Shown here: one piece after another, positions 39,834 through 49,610 of the stretch
How positions within the stretch are numbered: position 1 is the first letter of the stretch
Layout of the letters: each line of letters begins with the position of its first letter
From: Indibacter alkaliphilus LW1
Lineage (GTDB): Bacteria; Bacteroidota; Bacteroidia; Cytophagales; Cyclobacteriaceae
Assembly: GCF_000295935.2 (NCBI RefSeq)
Contig: NZ_ALWO02000011.1
Coordinates: 162,120 to 226,119, forward strand
Reading direction: 5' to 3'
DNA length: 64,000 nt
The notes under the pieces: generated by a model
Database searches by the model: none
Told to the model about the DNA's origin: nothing
Seen by the model: only the letters and a program-made list of their open reading frames with translations
Translations under genes and position numbers: made by a program

Positions 39834-41147
39834 CTAGTAATTATTATCTTCATGAATATCATCTGAAATGATATCTTTTAATCTGTTTTTGATATTTGTA
39901 AAGATGCTGGTACCAAAATCCCCTTTAAGAACTTTCTGTGTTGGTCTTCCATCAACTTTTTGATACCTGAGTTTATAATTCTCCTCTCTTTCATCAAATG
40001 ATTTGAACCCTGCCAAAACAAGCCCAACGGAAGTGGCATACATGGGACTCTTGATTTCGTCAACTTTACACTTTCCTAAGTGCTCATTTGGATAGCCAAT
40101 CCTCGTATCCAAGCCTGTCATATATTCGAAAAGCTGGGCCACGCCGGACAATAAGGAGCCTCCTCCTGTGAGAACTATGCCTCCTGCCAACTTCTTGTAA
40201 TGGCCGCTTGCCACTAGTTCATTCTGAACATGCTCGATGATTTCTTCCATCCTGGCTTGTATGATTGAAGCAAGGTTTTTAATCGATATTTCTTTTGGTG
40301 GTCTATTTCTCAATCCAGGAATAGAAACAATCTCATTTGGATTGGCCTCCTCAGAAATGGCCTTACCAAATTTCGTTTTGAGGAGTTCAGCCTGATGATA
40401 AAGTACCATACATCCTTCTTTGATGTCTGTAGTGATAATATTTCCTCCCAAAGGAATCACAGCAGTATGCCTGATGATATTGTCGTAAAATATGGCTATG
40501 TCTGTGGTACCTCCACCTATATCAACCAGACAAACCCCAGCCTCTTTATCTTCCTCACTAAGGACAGAAAGTGAGCTCGCTAAAGGCTCCAGTATAAGAT
40601 CTTTGGAAATAAGGTCAGCGCGCTTGATGCAACGGTTGATGTTACTGATGGCTGTAGACTGTGCAGTGATGATATGGAAATCTGCTTCTAATTTGCATCC
40701 GGACATTCCAACCGGATCCTTGATACCGTCTTCATAATCCACAGTATAATCCTGTGGCATAACATGAATGATGGTGTTGCCAGGAGGCACAACAATATTT
40801 TCCATATCGTTGGAGAGTCTTCTGACATCCTCTATGGTAATTTCACCCTGTTGTGGGTTGCACATGATACTCCCATGGTGGATAGAACTTCTGATATGCT
40901 GCCCGGCAATCCCAACAATAACGTTGGCAATATCCACTTCCGCCATGTCAGAAGCATCTGTTACAGCCTTCTGAATGGCATTTACAGTTTTATCGATATT
41001 GGTCACAATTCCTCTTATAACTCCATCTGAAACAGCTTTCCCCACTCCCAAAACCTCCAGTTTGTTGAACTCATTTTTCCGTCCTACAATCGCACAGATT
41101 TTGGTGGTTCCAATATCCAGTCCTACAATAAATTTGTCGTTTTCCAT
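39834..41147 (-). CDS. ftsA: Cell division protein FtsA
   Basis: Actin-like membrane anchor for FtsZ. The 437-aa protein has the ATP-binding blocks GLDIGTTKICAIVGR, LVDIGGGTTDIAIF and GGIVLTGGGSLLSG, and the FtsA-specific 1C domain between them. The C-terminal amphipathic helix (FTNIKNRLKDII) is present but is followed by an acidic tail (SDDIHEDNNY). It lies 11 nt after ftsQ. Confidence 0.97.
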   Translation of the reverse strand: MENDKFIVGLDIGTTKICAIVGRKNEFNKLEVLGVGKAVSDGVIRGIVTNIDKTVNAIQKAVTDASDMAEVDIANVIVGIAGQHIRSSIHHGSIMCNPQQGEITIEDVRRLSNDMENIVVPPGNTIIHVMPQDYTVDYEDGIKDPVGMSGCKLEADFHIITAQSTAISNINRCIKRADLISKDLILEPLASSLSVLSEEDKEAGVCLVDIGGGTTDIAIFYDNIIRHTAVIPLGGNIITTDIKEGCMVLYHQAELLKTKFGKAISEEANPNEIVSIPGLRNRPPKEISIKNLASIIQARMEEIIEHVQNELVASGHYKKLAGGIVLTGGGSLLSGVAQLFEYMTGLDTRIGYPNEHLGKCKVDEIKSPMYATSVGLVLAGFKSFDEREENYKLRYQKVDGRPTQKVLKGDFGTSIFTNIKNRLKDIISDDIHEDNNY

Positions 41148-41158
41148 AGCATCATCAA

Positions 41159-41914
41159 TTATTCACAAACAATCTGGCCCTTATATTTTACATTCACTTT
41201 GTCATATGCATTCCATCCTTTGGCCGGCAGGATTTCTTCATAAAACAGGTTGATTTTTTTAAACTTCTCTATAAAATCAGATGCATCCCCAAACTCAATC
41301 ACTTGCCTCCCAACCTGCTGATGCATCTTTATATCTGTTAATTTATCTATCTCTAATTCTGTAATCTGAGCGTTCCAAAATTCATCCTCATGTATGTATC
41401 GGATCAGGCTTAGCAATTCCGGATTTTCTTCAATCAGTTCCTTTTGATCCAATAATGACTCTGCAAAACGTCCATGCAATACGATCACCCTAGTAGTGTA
41501 AGTAGGGGAGGTCGGCAGAATCAAGCCCTCTTTAGAGATGTAGCCATCGGCTGCTCTTGGTCTCACAATTCTGGCCATCGGAACATGCTGCTCAATTTCA
41601 ATCCTGACATTTCCCTTTTGGTCCGAGAAAACCTCTGCATTCTTTACAAAAGGCTGCTTTTCTACCTTTTTCTCCAAATGGTTGAGATTGATTTCAGACA
41701 AAGCTACGCCTGGCTTCAAAAGCGGAAACTCTGCCTCTATACTGGTAAGAATTTCTTTCTCATCCACGAAGTAAACATCAGCTACACCTTTTACCAGCAC
41801 TTCGATTCCCGCGAATGTTCTTTCAGAATGCCTTTTCTCAACAAAGCCAATAAATGCCACCAAAATGAGTAGCAGCAAGCCAAAGCCTATGGATTTTTTC
41901 AGGTTAGTTTTCAT
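41159..41914 (-). CDS. ftsQ: Cell division protein FtsQ
   Basis: Bitopic divisome protein linking early and late division proteins. The 251-aa product has a short basic cytoplasmic start, one membrane segment (about residues 10-25) and a periplasmic POTRA-like part (ASIEAEFPLLKPGVAL region) followed by the FtsQ domain. Sequence conservation is low, so the call leans on layout and on position between murC and ftsA. Its start overlaps the murC end by 11 nt. Confidence 0.9.
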   Translation of the reverse strand: MKTNLKKSIGFGLLLLILVAFIGFVEKRHSERTFAGIEVLVKGVADVYFVDEKEILTSIEAEFPLLKPGVALSEINLNHLEKKVEKQPFVKNAEVFSDQKGNVRIEIEQHVPMARIVRPRAADGYISKEGLILPTSPTYTTRVIVLHGRFAESLLDQKELIEENPELLSLIRYIHEDEFWNAQITELEIDKLTDIKMHQQVGRQVIEFGDASDFIEKFKKINLFYEEILPAKGWNAYDKVNVKYKGQIVCE

Positions 41915-43298
41915 GATTTTTCATCCAATTTGCAATGGGTTCAACAAGCCTATCTATATCACCTGCACCTATAGTCACCAAGACTTCAGGTTTGCTAGCA
42001 TTTAGGTAATCCAACAAACCATCTTTTGTCTGCAGCGACTTTTTGGTCACTTGAATACCCGCCAGAAGCATGGAGGCACTAACGCCCTCTATGGGAAGTT
42101 CCCTTGCTGGATAAATATCCAAGAGCACTACTTCATCCGCCAAGGACAAGCTTTCAGAAAAGCCTTTGGCAAAATCTCTTGTCCTTGTGTATAAGTGTGG
42201 CTGAAAAATAGCCGTCAACTTATTTTGGGGGTACATAGCTTTGACCGAGCTCAGGAAAGCTCTGATTTCCTCGGGATGGTGTGCATAGTCATCAATGAAT
42301 ACTTTCCCATCTTCCTGTACCCAAATTTCAAATCTCCTTTTTACCCCTTTGTAACTTTCAAGCCCAGCTTTGATTTCCGCAGGACTGATCCCCATCTGCA
42401 AAGCAATTGAAATAGCGGGCAGTACATTTTCCACATTATGATACCCTGGTATCTTGATCTCAAGTTCTTTGATCTTGTAATCTTTGGACACAAAGTCAAA
42501 AGCGAAAGAGGCTACTTTTGGTCTAATGTTTTCAGCCCTGACTTCCCCGGCATTGATTCCGTACTGCATGACTTTTACAGCTTTTTTGGGAAGTCCTATT
42601 TTACTAAATGCATTAGCTTGTACATAGAGCTGCCCACCTGATGGTAGAAGGTCTACAAAAGCCCTAAAACCTTCCACCATATGCTCATCATCTCCATAAA
42701 TATCCAAGTGATCTGGATCAGCACTGGTCAAGACAGCCACATTAGGATGTAGATGCAAAAACGACCTATCAAACTCGTCTGCTTCTACTACTACGGTAGC
42801 ACCTTTTTTCCCCTCATCATGGAGAATGAGGTTACTTTGATAATTTTGAGTGATTCCGCCTAAAAAGGCTGCAACGTTTTTCCCTGCATGCTTGAGCAGA
42901 TGAGCTATCATGGATGAGGTAGTTGTCTTTCCATGGGTTCCGGCCACTGCAATAGTCGGCATGTCAGCTGTAATCAAACCTAAAACAGCTGCTCTTTTTT
43001 CAAGGCGATATCCTTCCTGTTGAAAATACCTCAACTGCACAGTATCCTTGGGTATAGCCGGGGTCCATACAATCAAAGATTTGGAAGAGTCTTCTTTGAC
43101 TTTATTTGGAATACTTTCAATATCATCCGAAAATGAAATCTGCATACCCTCTTCCTCCAAAGCTTTAGTGAGAGACGAAGGGGTTTTATCATAGCCTGAC
43201 ACAGCTACCCCGACGTGATTGAACCACCTCGCAAGGGCACTCATGCCTATACCTCCAATACCTAGGAAATGGACGCTATGTAATTCCTTCAACTTCAT
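41904..43298 (-). CDS. murC: UDP-N-acetylmuramate--L-alanine ligase
   Basis: Adds L-alanine to UDP-MurNAc, the first amino acid of the peptidoglycan stem. The 464-aa protein has the N-terminal Rossmann motif FLGIGGIGMSALA, the ATP-binding GTHGKTTTSSM, and the central YAHHPEEIRAFL block. It overlaps murG by 4 nt and ftsQ by 11 nt, so translation of the three is coupled. No ddl or murB follows, unlike in many Proteobacteria. Confidence 0.97.
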   Translation of the reverse strand: MKLKELHSVHFLGIGGIGMSALARWFNHVGVAVSGYDKTPSSLTKALEEEGMQISFSDDIESIPNKVKEDSSKSLIVWTPAIPKDTVQLRYFQQEGYRLEKRAAVLGLITADMPTIAVAGTHGKTTTSSMIAHLLKHAGKNVAAFLGGITQNYQSNLILHDEGKKGATVVVEADEFDRSFLHLHPNVAVLTSADPDHLDIYGDDEHMVEGFRAFVDLLPSGGQLYVQANAFSKIGLPKKAVKVMQYGINAGEVRAENIRPKVASFAFDFVSKDYKIKELEIKIPGYHNVENVLPAISIALQMGISPAEIKAGLESYKGVKRRFEIWVQEDGKVFIDDYAHHPEEIRAFLSSVKAMYPQNKLTAIFQPHLYTRTRDFAKGFSESLSLADEVVLLDIYPARELPIEGVSASMLLAGIQVTKKSLQTKDGLLDYLNASKPEVLVTIGAGDIDRLVEPIANWMKNHEN

Positions 43299-44407
43299 GC
43301 TATAATTTCCTCCAAGGCTTCTACAATTTTTTCTGCTGCATCAGGCTTAGCCAATTTTAAGATGTTTTTTGAAAGCTTCTCTGCTTTTCCTTCTTCAGCG
43401 AATAGGCCATCCAAGGTTTCCTTTATTTTTCCAACAGCTTCATCGTCTTTAAGCAACAATGCTGCATTTTCATTGACATATGCCAAGGCATTTTTTGTCT
43501 GATGGTCTTCTGCTACATTAGGCGAAGGGATAAATACCACCGGCTTTCCAACCAGACTTAATTCGGAAACAGAAAGTGCACCAGCTCTGGAAACCACCAC
43601 ATCTGCAACAGCATAGGCCAAGTCCATTTCTTTTATAAATTCCAAGACATGAATATGCTTTAATCCAGACTCCTTTACTTTTGCACTCATTTCCCGGAAA
43701 TAAAACTTTCCACATTGCCAGAGTATTTGATATCCTCCTTTTTCTAAAGCTTCCATGTCTGCTAGAATCCCATGATTAATGGTCCTAGCTCCCAGACTTC
43801 CACCTAATACCAGCAAAACCTTTTTGCCTGTTTCCAGCCCAAAATACTTAAGCCCTACTTCCTGCTTACCTTCCAATTGAAGAATATCCTTTCGCACAGG
43901 GTTACCTGTGTATTTTATTCTTTCCAGGGGAAAGAACTTTTCCATTCCAGGATAGGCCACACAAATGACCTTGGCCTTTTTAGCAAGCAACTTATTGGTC
44001 AATCCCGCATAAGAATTCTGCTCTTGAAGCAGTGTAGGAATTCCTTTTGCCTGCGCAACCCTCAATAACGGCCCACTGGCATATCCCCCAACACCCACTA
44101 CAGCTTCTGGATTGAACTCTTTGACGAGTTTTTTGGATTTCCTGAGACTTTTAAAAAGCTTGAAGGGAAAGCTCAGGTTGGAAAGACTCAGACTTCTTTG
44201 AAGTCCAGCTACCGGAAGCCCTTCAATTATATATCCAGCTTCGGGAACCTTCTGCATTTCCATTTTACCTTCAGCTCCTACAAATAAAATCTCAGCATCA
44301 GGATACTTTTCTCTCCATGCATTTGCGATCGCAATAGCTGGATAGATATGGCCTCCTGTACCTCCTCCACTGATCATGATTCTATATGTTCTTTTTCCTT
44401 TATTCAC
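43295..44407 (-). CDS. murG: UDP-N-acetylglucosamine--muramyl-peptide transferase MurG
   Basis: Adds GlcNAc to lipid I to form lipid II on the inner face of the membrane. The 370-aa GT-B enzyme has the N-terminal loop SGGGTGGHIYPAIAIA, the VGVGGYASGPLL block, and the UDP-binding region VVSRAGALSVSELSLVGKP. It starts 2 nt after ftsW. Confidence 0.97.
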   Translation of the reverse strand: MNKGKRTYRIMISGGGTGGHIYPAIAIANAWREKYPDAEILFVGAEGKMEMQKVPEAGYIIEGLPVAGLQRSLSLSNLSFPFKLFKSLRKSKKLVKEFNPEAVVGVGGYASGPLLRVAQAKGIPTLLQEQNSYAGLTNKLLAKKAKVICVAYPGMEKFFPLERIKYTGNPVRKDILQLEGKQEVGLKYFGLETGKKVLLVLGGSLGARTINHGILADMEALEKGGYQILWQCGKFYFREMSAKVKESGLKHIHVLEFIKEMDLAYAVADVVVSRAGALSVSELSLVGKPVVFIPSPNVAEDHQTKNALAYVNENAALLLKDDEAVGKIKETLDGLFAEEGKAEKLSKNILKLAKPDAAEKIVEALEEIIA

Positions 44408-44409
44408 TT

Positions 44410-45582
44410 TTAAGCTGCTTGAAATGCCCTTCTCGGTTTATTTCCTTCTCCTATATTTTCTATTTCATCTGCATGATCACCTCTACTTACACTAAGAATA
44501 ATTCCCAGCGAAAATCCTGTGAATATCAAAGATGTCCCTCCCATACTGAGCAGTGGCAAGGGTAATCCAGTGATTGGACCCAGACCAACTGCAACCCCCA
44601 TATTCACCATAGCCTGTAGGACCAGGGCAAAACTCAGCCCTGCTGAGAGGAGCCCTCCAAAAGGTTTGGTTGAAGATGCTACTATTCTCATTCCCCTGTA
44701 AAGCAATGCCAGATAGAGAAACAAAACTGTAGCTCCACCTACCAATCCATACTCTTCTATGATAATTGCGTAAATGAAATCCGAATAGGGATGGGGTAGT
44801 GTGTTTCTTTGCTCAGACTTCCCGGGACCTTTTCCTGTGATTCCTCCTGTAGATATGGCAATAAAAGATTGCTCTGCCTGAAATGGTACTTCAGAACCTG
44901 AAATAAACCTGTCTATTCTGCCATAGAAAGTAGATCCACGCTGTCCTAATAATACTGATGCTGAAATGAACAATCCTCCAAAAAGAATGAACATGAAAAT
45001 GTACTTCATAGGAACCCTTCCAATAAACATCAATAAAAGACAGGTAAAGAGCAGGAGTAAAGCAGTTGACATGTTAGCTAGCCCTATAAGCATGCATATA
45101 AATCCAATGACCAAAATCATGGGCAAAAAGGACTTTTTGAGTTCATCGATATTTTTTTGCCGCTTGGCCAAAAGACTTGCTAAGGTGGCTATCAAAGCCA
45201 ATTTGGCAATGTCTGAAGGTTGGAATGCCTTGTTGATAAAAGGTATAGTCAACCACCTGTTGGCTTCATTGACTGTAGAACCAAAAATGAAAGTGATGAC
45301 CAACAAAGGAATTGAGGCCATTAGCAGTAACCTACCGATCAGGCCGAACCATTTATAAGGAATCTTATGCGCGGCCCACATGACAAACAGACCTGCAAAA
45401 ACCATCATGGAGTGATCCAAAAGGTATTTCTCAGTATTTCCTCCTGTGTACTTGTAAGCCAAGGAACCTGTAGCTGAATAGACCACAAGAATACTGATGA
45501 TAGAAAGCATGATCACGATCCCCCAAATCATGGGGTCTCCTTTTAGATTTCTATCTATCCAAGCCTTGAGTGATACTATCAT
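44410..45582 (-). CDS. ftsW: Septal peptidoglycan polymerase FtsW
   Basis: SEDS-family glycosyltransferase that polymerises lipid II at the septum together with FtsI. The 390-aa protein has ten or so membrane segments, the periplasmic motif QRNTLPHPYSDFIYAIIIEE, and LPLPLLSMGGTSLI. Its start overlaps murD by 4 nt. RodA has the same fold, but position beside murD and murG favours FtsW. Confidence 0.95.
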   Translation of the reverse strand: MIVSLKAWIDRNLKGDPMIWGIVIMLSIISILVVYSATGSLAYKYTGGNTEKYLLDHSMMVFAGLFVMWAAHKIPYKWFGLIGRLLLMASIPLLVITFIFGSTVNEANRWLTIPFINKAFQPSDIAKLALIATLASLLAKRQKNIDELKKSFLPMILVIGFICMLIGLANMSTALLLLFTCLLLMFIGRVPMKYIFMFILFGGLFISASVLLGQRGSTFYGRIDRFISGSEVPFQAEQSFIAISTGGITGKGPGKSEQRNTLPHPYSDFIYAIIIEEYGLVGGATVLFLYLALLYRGMRIVASSTKPFGGLLSAGLSFALVLQAMVNMGVAVGLGPITGLPLPLLSMGGTSLIFTGFSLGIILSVSRGDHADEIENIGEGNKPRRAFQAA

Positions 45583-46931
45583 ATGGCTGCTGTTTTTAAT
45601 TCTTGAACAGCTTTTTTGAACTGCTCTCCTCTATCTTCATAATTCTTGAAAAGGTCAAAACTCGCACATGCGGGAGAAAGTAAGACCACTGCTCCACTTC
45701 TGCCCAATTCCAAACCCCATCTAACCGCCTGTGCGATTTCTTGTGTTTCTTTAATGATTTCAATTTTTCCTACAAAAGCCTCCCTGAGTTTCATATTGTC
45801 CTTGCCCAAACAGATCAAGGCTTCGATACGCCCGCTGATCAACGGTTCTATTACAGAATAATCATTTCCTTTATCCACCCCTCCGGCAATCCAGATCAAA
45901 GGGCCATCAAATGCCTCCAAAGCATACTTTGTGGCATCTACATTAGTTCCTTTACTATCATTGACAAATCTTACTCCCTCTATTTCGGAAACCTCTTCCA
46001 TTCTATGGGATGCATTTTGAAAATCAGACAGACCTGCTTTGATGGCTTTTTCATCTACTCCAGCCAAGAGGGCCGCCAGTGATGCCATCATTGTATTGAT
46101 TGCATTATGCTTGCCTTTTACAGCTACAGCTTTTGGATCAATTTCAAGTCTTTTGCCAGAAACCCTTAAATCCATGCTTTTTGAGGAATAGTACCCTCCT
46201 CTTTTTTGTGCTGCTTTTAGAGACACAGGATATGGAGTTGCCGTTAAATCGACAGTTTCTAAACCTTTACCGATCAATTGATCATCAGCATAGAATATTG
46301 CTGAATCCTCGGTTTTCATATTTTTGAAAATAGAGACTTTTGATGCGATATAATTTTCAATTTGGTATCCATACCTGTCCAGATGGTCAGGAGTAATATT
46401 TGTCAATATTGCTATTTTAGGTTTCAAGGAGTAAAGACCATCTAACTGAAAGCTGCTCATTTCTATTACCCACCAGTTCTTGTCTCCCACAGTTAGTTGA
46501 CCGGACCAGCTTTGTCCTACATTCCCTGCTAATCCCACATCAAATCCTCCTTTTTTAAGCAAGTGATAGGTCAAAAGCGTGGTGGTTGTTTTTCCATTGG
46601 TACCGGTAATACCAATAATATTTCCCTTTGAGTACCTACTTGCAAATTCCAATTCATCAATAATTTTGATGCCTTTTGAGATGGCTTTCTGCACTATCGA
46701 AGCAGTCAATGGAATACCAGGACTTTTTATGATCTCTGAGGCATTCAGTATTTCAGAGTCGGAATGTTCCCCCTCTTCAAAAGGTATCCCGTTGGACCTT
46801 AGAAGTTCTTTTTTATCCTCATTGATCAATCCCAAATCAGATACCCATACCGCATAGCCCTTCTGCTTAGCCAGCATCGCTGCCCCTACTCCGCTTTCTC
46901 CAGCTCCCAATATGACTACCCTTTTCTCCAT
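45579..46931 (-). CDS. murD: UDP-N-acetylmuramoylalanine--D-glutamate ligase
   Basis: Adds D-glutamate in cytoplasmic peptidoglycan precursor synthesis. The 450-aa protein begins with the GAGESGVGAAMLA nucleotide-binding loop, then has the P-loop GTNGKTTTTLL and the C-terminal VLLSPACASFDLFKNYEDRG signature. It directly abuts mraY. Confidence 0.97.
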   Translation of the reverse strand: MEKRVVILGAGESGVGAAMLAKQKGYAVWVSDLGLINEDKKELLRSNGIPFEEGEHSDSEILNASEIIKSPGIPLTASIVQKAISKGIKIIDELEFASRYSKGNIIGITGTNGKTTTTLLTYHLLKKGGFDVGLAGNVGQSWSGQLTVGDKNWWVIEMSSFQLDGLYSLKPKIAILTNITPDHLDRYGYQIENYIASKVSIFKNMKTEDSAIFYADDQLIGKGLETVDLTATPYPVSLKAAQKRGGYYSSKSMDLRVSGKRLEIDPKAVAVKGKHNAINTMMASLAALLAGVDEKAIKAGLSDFQNASHRMEEVSEIEGVRFVNDSKGTNVDATKYALEAFDGPLIWIAGGVDKGNDYSVIEPLISGRIEALICLGKDNMKLREAFVGKIEIIKETQEIAQAVRWGLELGRSGAVVLLSPACASFDLFKNYEDRGEQFKKAVQELKTAAI

Positions 46932-48143
46932 TTATCTCAATTTCAATGTGGCCAATGTGATGATTGCCAAAAGTATTCCCACAATCCAAAATCTGACTAC
47001 AATCTTGGACTCGTGGATATTTTTCTTTTGATAATGATGATGCAGAGGTGACATGAGAAATATCCTTCTGCCTTCTCCATATTTTCTCTTTGTGTATTTG
47101 AAATAGCTGACCTGCATGATCACAGATACATTTTCAATTACAAAAACACCACAGAGTACGGGAATTAATAATTCTTTTCTTAAGGTTAGAGACAGTACTG
47201 CAATCACTCCCCCTAGCATTAAGCTTCCTGTATCTCCCATAAATACCTGGGCTGGAAATGCGTTATACCAAAGAAACCCTACACAGGCACCTACAAAAGC
47301 CGCACAGAATATCACCAACTCTCCTGAGTTGGGAATAAAGAATACATTCAGATACTGTGAAAAAATGGCATTACCTGAGATGTAAGCGAAAATAGCTATT
47401 GCCAGTCCGATAATGGCCGATGTTCCTGCCGCCAGTCCATCAATACCATCTGTAATATTGGCCCCGTTGGATACTGCTGTAATGATAAAAATCACCAAAA
47501 GGATGTATAAAACAGGAGTTACACTTTCCCCTAAAAAACCCAAGAAATTCTCATAATTGAGTTCATTATTTTTCATAAATGGGATTGTGGTTTTCGCTAC
47601 TTTCACGTCCCTAAAAGCAGGCGTTTCTACCACTCCCTCTTCAATCGAAACCGGGTTGGTAAATTCTCTCACCACAACTCCTTCATGAAAGTAAAGTGTA
47701 GCGCCAACGATTATTCCAATAGTGATCTGTCCTACTATTTTAAACCTCCCAGCAAGTCCTTCTTTGTTCTTTTTGAAAACCTTTATATAATCATCTAAAA
47801 AGCCAATCGCTCCTAACCAAACAGTAGTGATCAGCAAGAGAATAATGTATATATTGTTGACATTGGCAAAAAGAAGAGTCGGTATGACGATACCTGCAAT
47901 GATCATAAGCCCACCCATTGTCGGGGTACCTTTCTTCTCTGTCTGACCTGCAAGGCCTAAATCTCTAACAGTCTCACCAATTTGCTTAGCTCTAATCCAG
48001 TCTATGATATTTTTTCCAAAAGTAACCGTAATTATCAGAGACAAGAGTGCTGCCATACCTGCCCTAAAGGAGATATAGCGGAATACGCCTGTTCCAGGTA
48101 CATCCATCACACTGTCCAAATAATCAAAAATCGGGTATAACAT
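46932..48143 (-). CDS. mraY: Phospho-N-acetylmuramoyl-pentapeptide transferase MraY
   Basis: Joins the MurNAc-pentapeptide to undecaprenyl phosphate, forming lipid I. The 403-aa protein has ten membrane segments and the catalytic blocks GFLDDYIK (D117, D118) and [14 protein letters not shown]. It carries an extra stretch of about 50 residues (roughly 153-205) compared with the 360-aa E. coli enzyme, located in a loop after the YFHEG segment. It starts 3 nt after murE. Confidence 0.97.
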   Translation of the reverse strand: MLYPIFDYLDSVMDVPGTGVFRYISFRAGMAALLSLIITVTFGKNIIDWIRAKQIGETVRDLGLAGQTEKKGTPTMGGLMIIAGIVIPTLLFANVNNIYIILLLITTVWLGAIGFLDDYIKVFKKNKEGLAGRFKIVGQITIGIIVGATLYFHEGVVVREFTNPVSIEEGVVETPAFRDVKVAKTTIPFMKNNELNYENFLGFLGESVTPVLYILLVIFIITAVSNGANITDGIDGLAAGTSAIIGLAIAIFAYISGNAIFSQYLNVFFIPNSGELVIFCAAFVGACVGFLWYNAFPAQVFMGDTGSLMLGGVIAVLSLTLRKELLIPVLCGVFVIENVSVIMQVSYFKYTKRKYGEGRRIFLMSPLHHHYQKKNIHESKIVVRFWIVGILLAIITLATLKLR

Positions 48144-48146
48144 ACT

Positions 48147-49610
48147 TTATTCTTTATTCAATAGATTGAGCATTTCCTTTACTATCTGCCTATCATCAAA
48201 AGGATGTTTTACCCCTTTGACTTCCTGATAGGTTTCATGTCCTTTTCCAGCTACCAAAATGATATCTCCCTTTTTCGCCATGATGCCGGCAGTCTTGATT
48301 GCTTCCCTTCGGTCTTCGATAATTACGGTTTTTTTGAAATCCACAGGATTGACACCAGCTTCCATTTCTCTCAAAATGTCCATCGGTTCTTCATCTCTGG
48401 GATTATCAGAAGTCAAAATCACCTTATCACTGTACTTGGCAGCAATTTTTGCCATAATTGGCCTTTTAGCTTTGTCTCTGTTCCCTCCGCACCCTACTAC
48501 TGTGATCACTTGTTCTCCCCCAGTTCTTACACCTGAAATGGTTTTCAGAACATTTTCCAAAGCATCTGGTGTGTGAGCGTAGTCTACTATAGCAGTCACT
48601 CCAAACAAGGAGATTTTATCAAAACGACCCTGAGCTCCTTTAACTTTGGAAAGCTGCATCAAGACCTCTTCTTCCTCCTCTCCTAAGAGGACCGCAGTTC
48701 CAAATACAGCCAGCAAGTTGTAGGCATTGAACTCACCGATCATCCTAAACCAAATCTGTTTATTGTTGATATCCAGTTCAAGACCCTCTATGGTATTAGA
48801 AAGCACCTTTGCCTTAAAGTCTGATGGATATCTCAGTCCAAAAGTCTGGTGTACGGCTTTACAGTTTTGTAGCATGACCATTCCCCTCTTATCATCTGCA
48901 TTGACCAGCGCAAATGAATCTTTCGGCAACTGGTCAAAAAGCATTTTTTTTGCCCTGATGTACTCATCAAAAGTGCCATGGTAGTCCAAGTGGTCATGGG
49001 TAATATTTGTAAAAACTGCTCCGGAAAATACCAAACCTGAGGTTCTTCCTTGCACAATGGCGTGTGAAGAAGCCTCCATAAAGCAATGTGTACACCCCTT
49101 TTCAACCATCTTTTTCAAAAGTGATTGAATAGTAAGAGCGTCTGGGGTGGTATGGGTGGAGGGGATTACTTCGTCGTTAACCTTGTTTTCAACAGTAGAT
49201 ATTAACCCTACTTGGTAACCCAACTCCATAAACAACTGAAACAGAAGCGTGACGGTACTGGTCTTTCCATTGGTACCAGTAACCGCCACTAGCTTCAGCC
49301 TTTCAGATGGATTTTCGTAATAATTGGAAGCCATTCTTCCCAATGCCAAGGAAGCGTTCTGAACCTGAACATAGGTCACTTCTTTGTCAAGATTTTCCGG
49401 AAGCTCTTCACACACGATGGTGTCGGCTCCATTTTCTATCGCAACTTGAATGAACTGATGTCCATCTACCTGTGTGCCTTTGATGGCTACAAAAGCTGCG
49501 TTCTTATTGGCTTTTCGGCTGTCAAAGACTATTTCACTGACATTCCTCTCCATGTCTCCCACGGTTGAGGTAAGTGAAACTTTATATAATATGTCTTTTA
49601 ACACCTTCAT
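48147..49610 (-). CDS. murE: UDP-MurNAc-L-Ala-D-Glu--2,6-diaminopimelate ligase
   Basis: Adds the third residue of the peptidoglycan stem. The 487-aa protein has the P-loop GTNGKTST at residues 112-119 and the substrate signature DNPR at 402-405, which in this family marks meso-diaminopimelate use rather than lysine. It directly abuts ftsI. MurF, which often follows, is not in the cluster. Confidence 0.97.
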   Translation of the reverse strand: MKVLKDILYKVSLTSTVGDMERNVSEIVFDSRKANKNAAFVAIKGTQVDGHQFIQVAIENGADTIVCEELPENLDKEVTYVQVQNASLALGRMASNYYENPSERLKLVAVTGTNGKTSTVTLLFQLFMELGYQVGLISTVENKVNDEVIPSTHTTPDALTIQSLLKKMVEKGCTHCFMEASSHAIVQGRTSGLVFSGAVFTNITHDHLDYHGTFDEYIRAKKMLFDQLPKDSFALVNADDKRGMVMLQNCKAVHQTFGLRYPSDFKAKVLSNTIEGLELDINNKQIWFRMIGEFNAYNLLAVFGTAVLLGEEEEEVLMQLSKVKGAQGRFDKISLFGVTAIVDYAHTPDALENVLKTISGVRTGGEQVITVVGCGGNRDKAKRPIMAKIAAKYSDKVILTSDNPRDEEPMDILREMEAGVNPVDFKKTVIIEDRREAIKTAGIMAKKGDIILVAGKGHETYQEVKGVKHPFDDRQIVKEMLNLLNKE

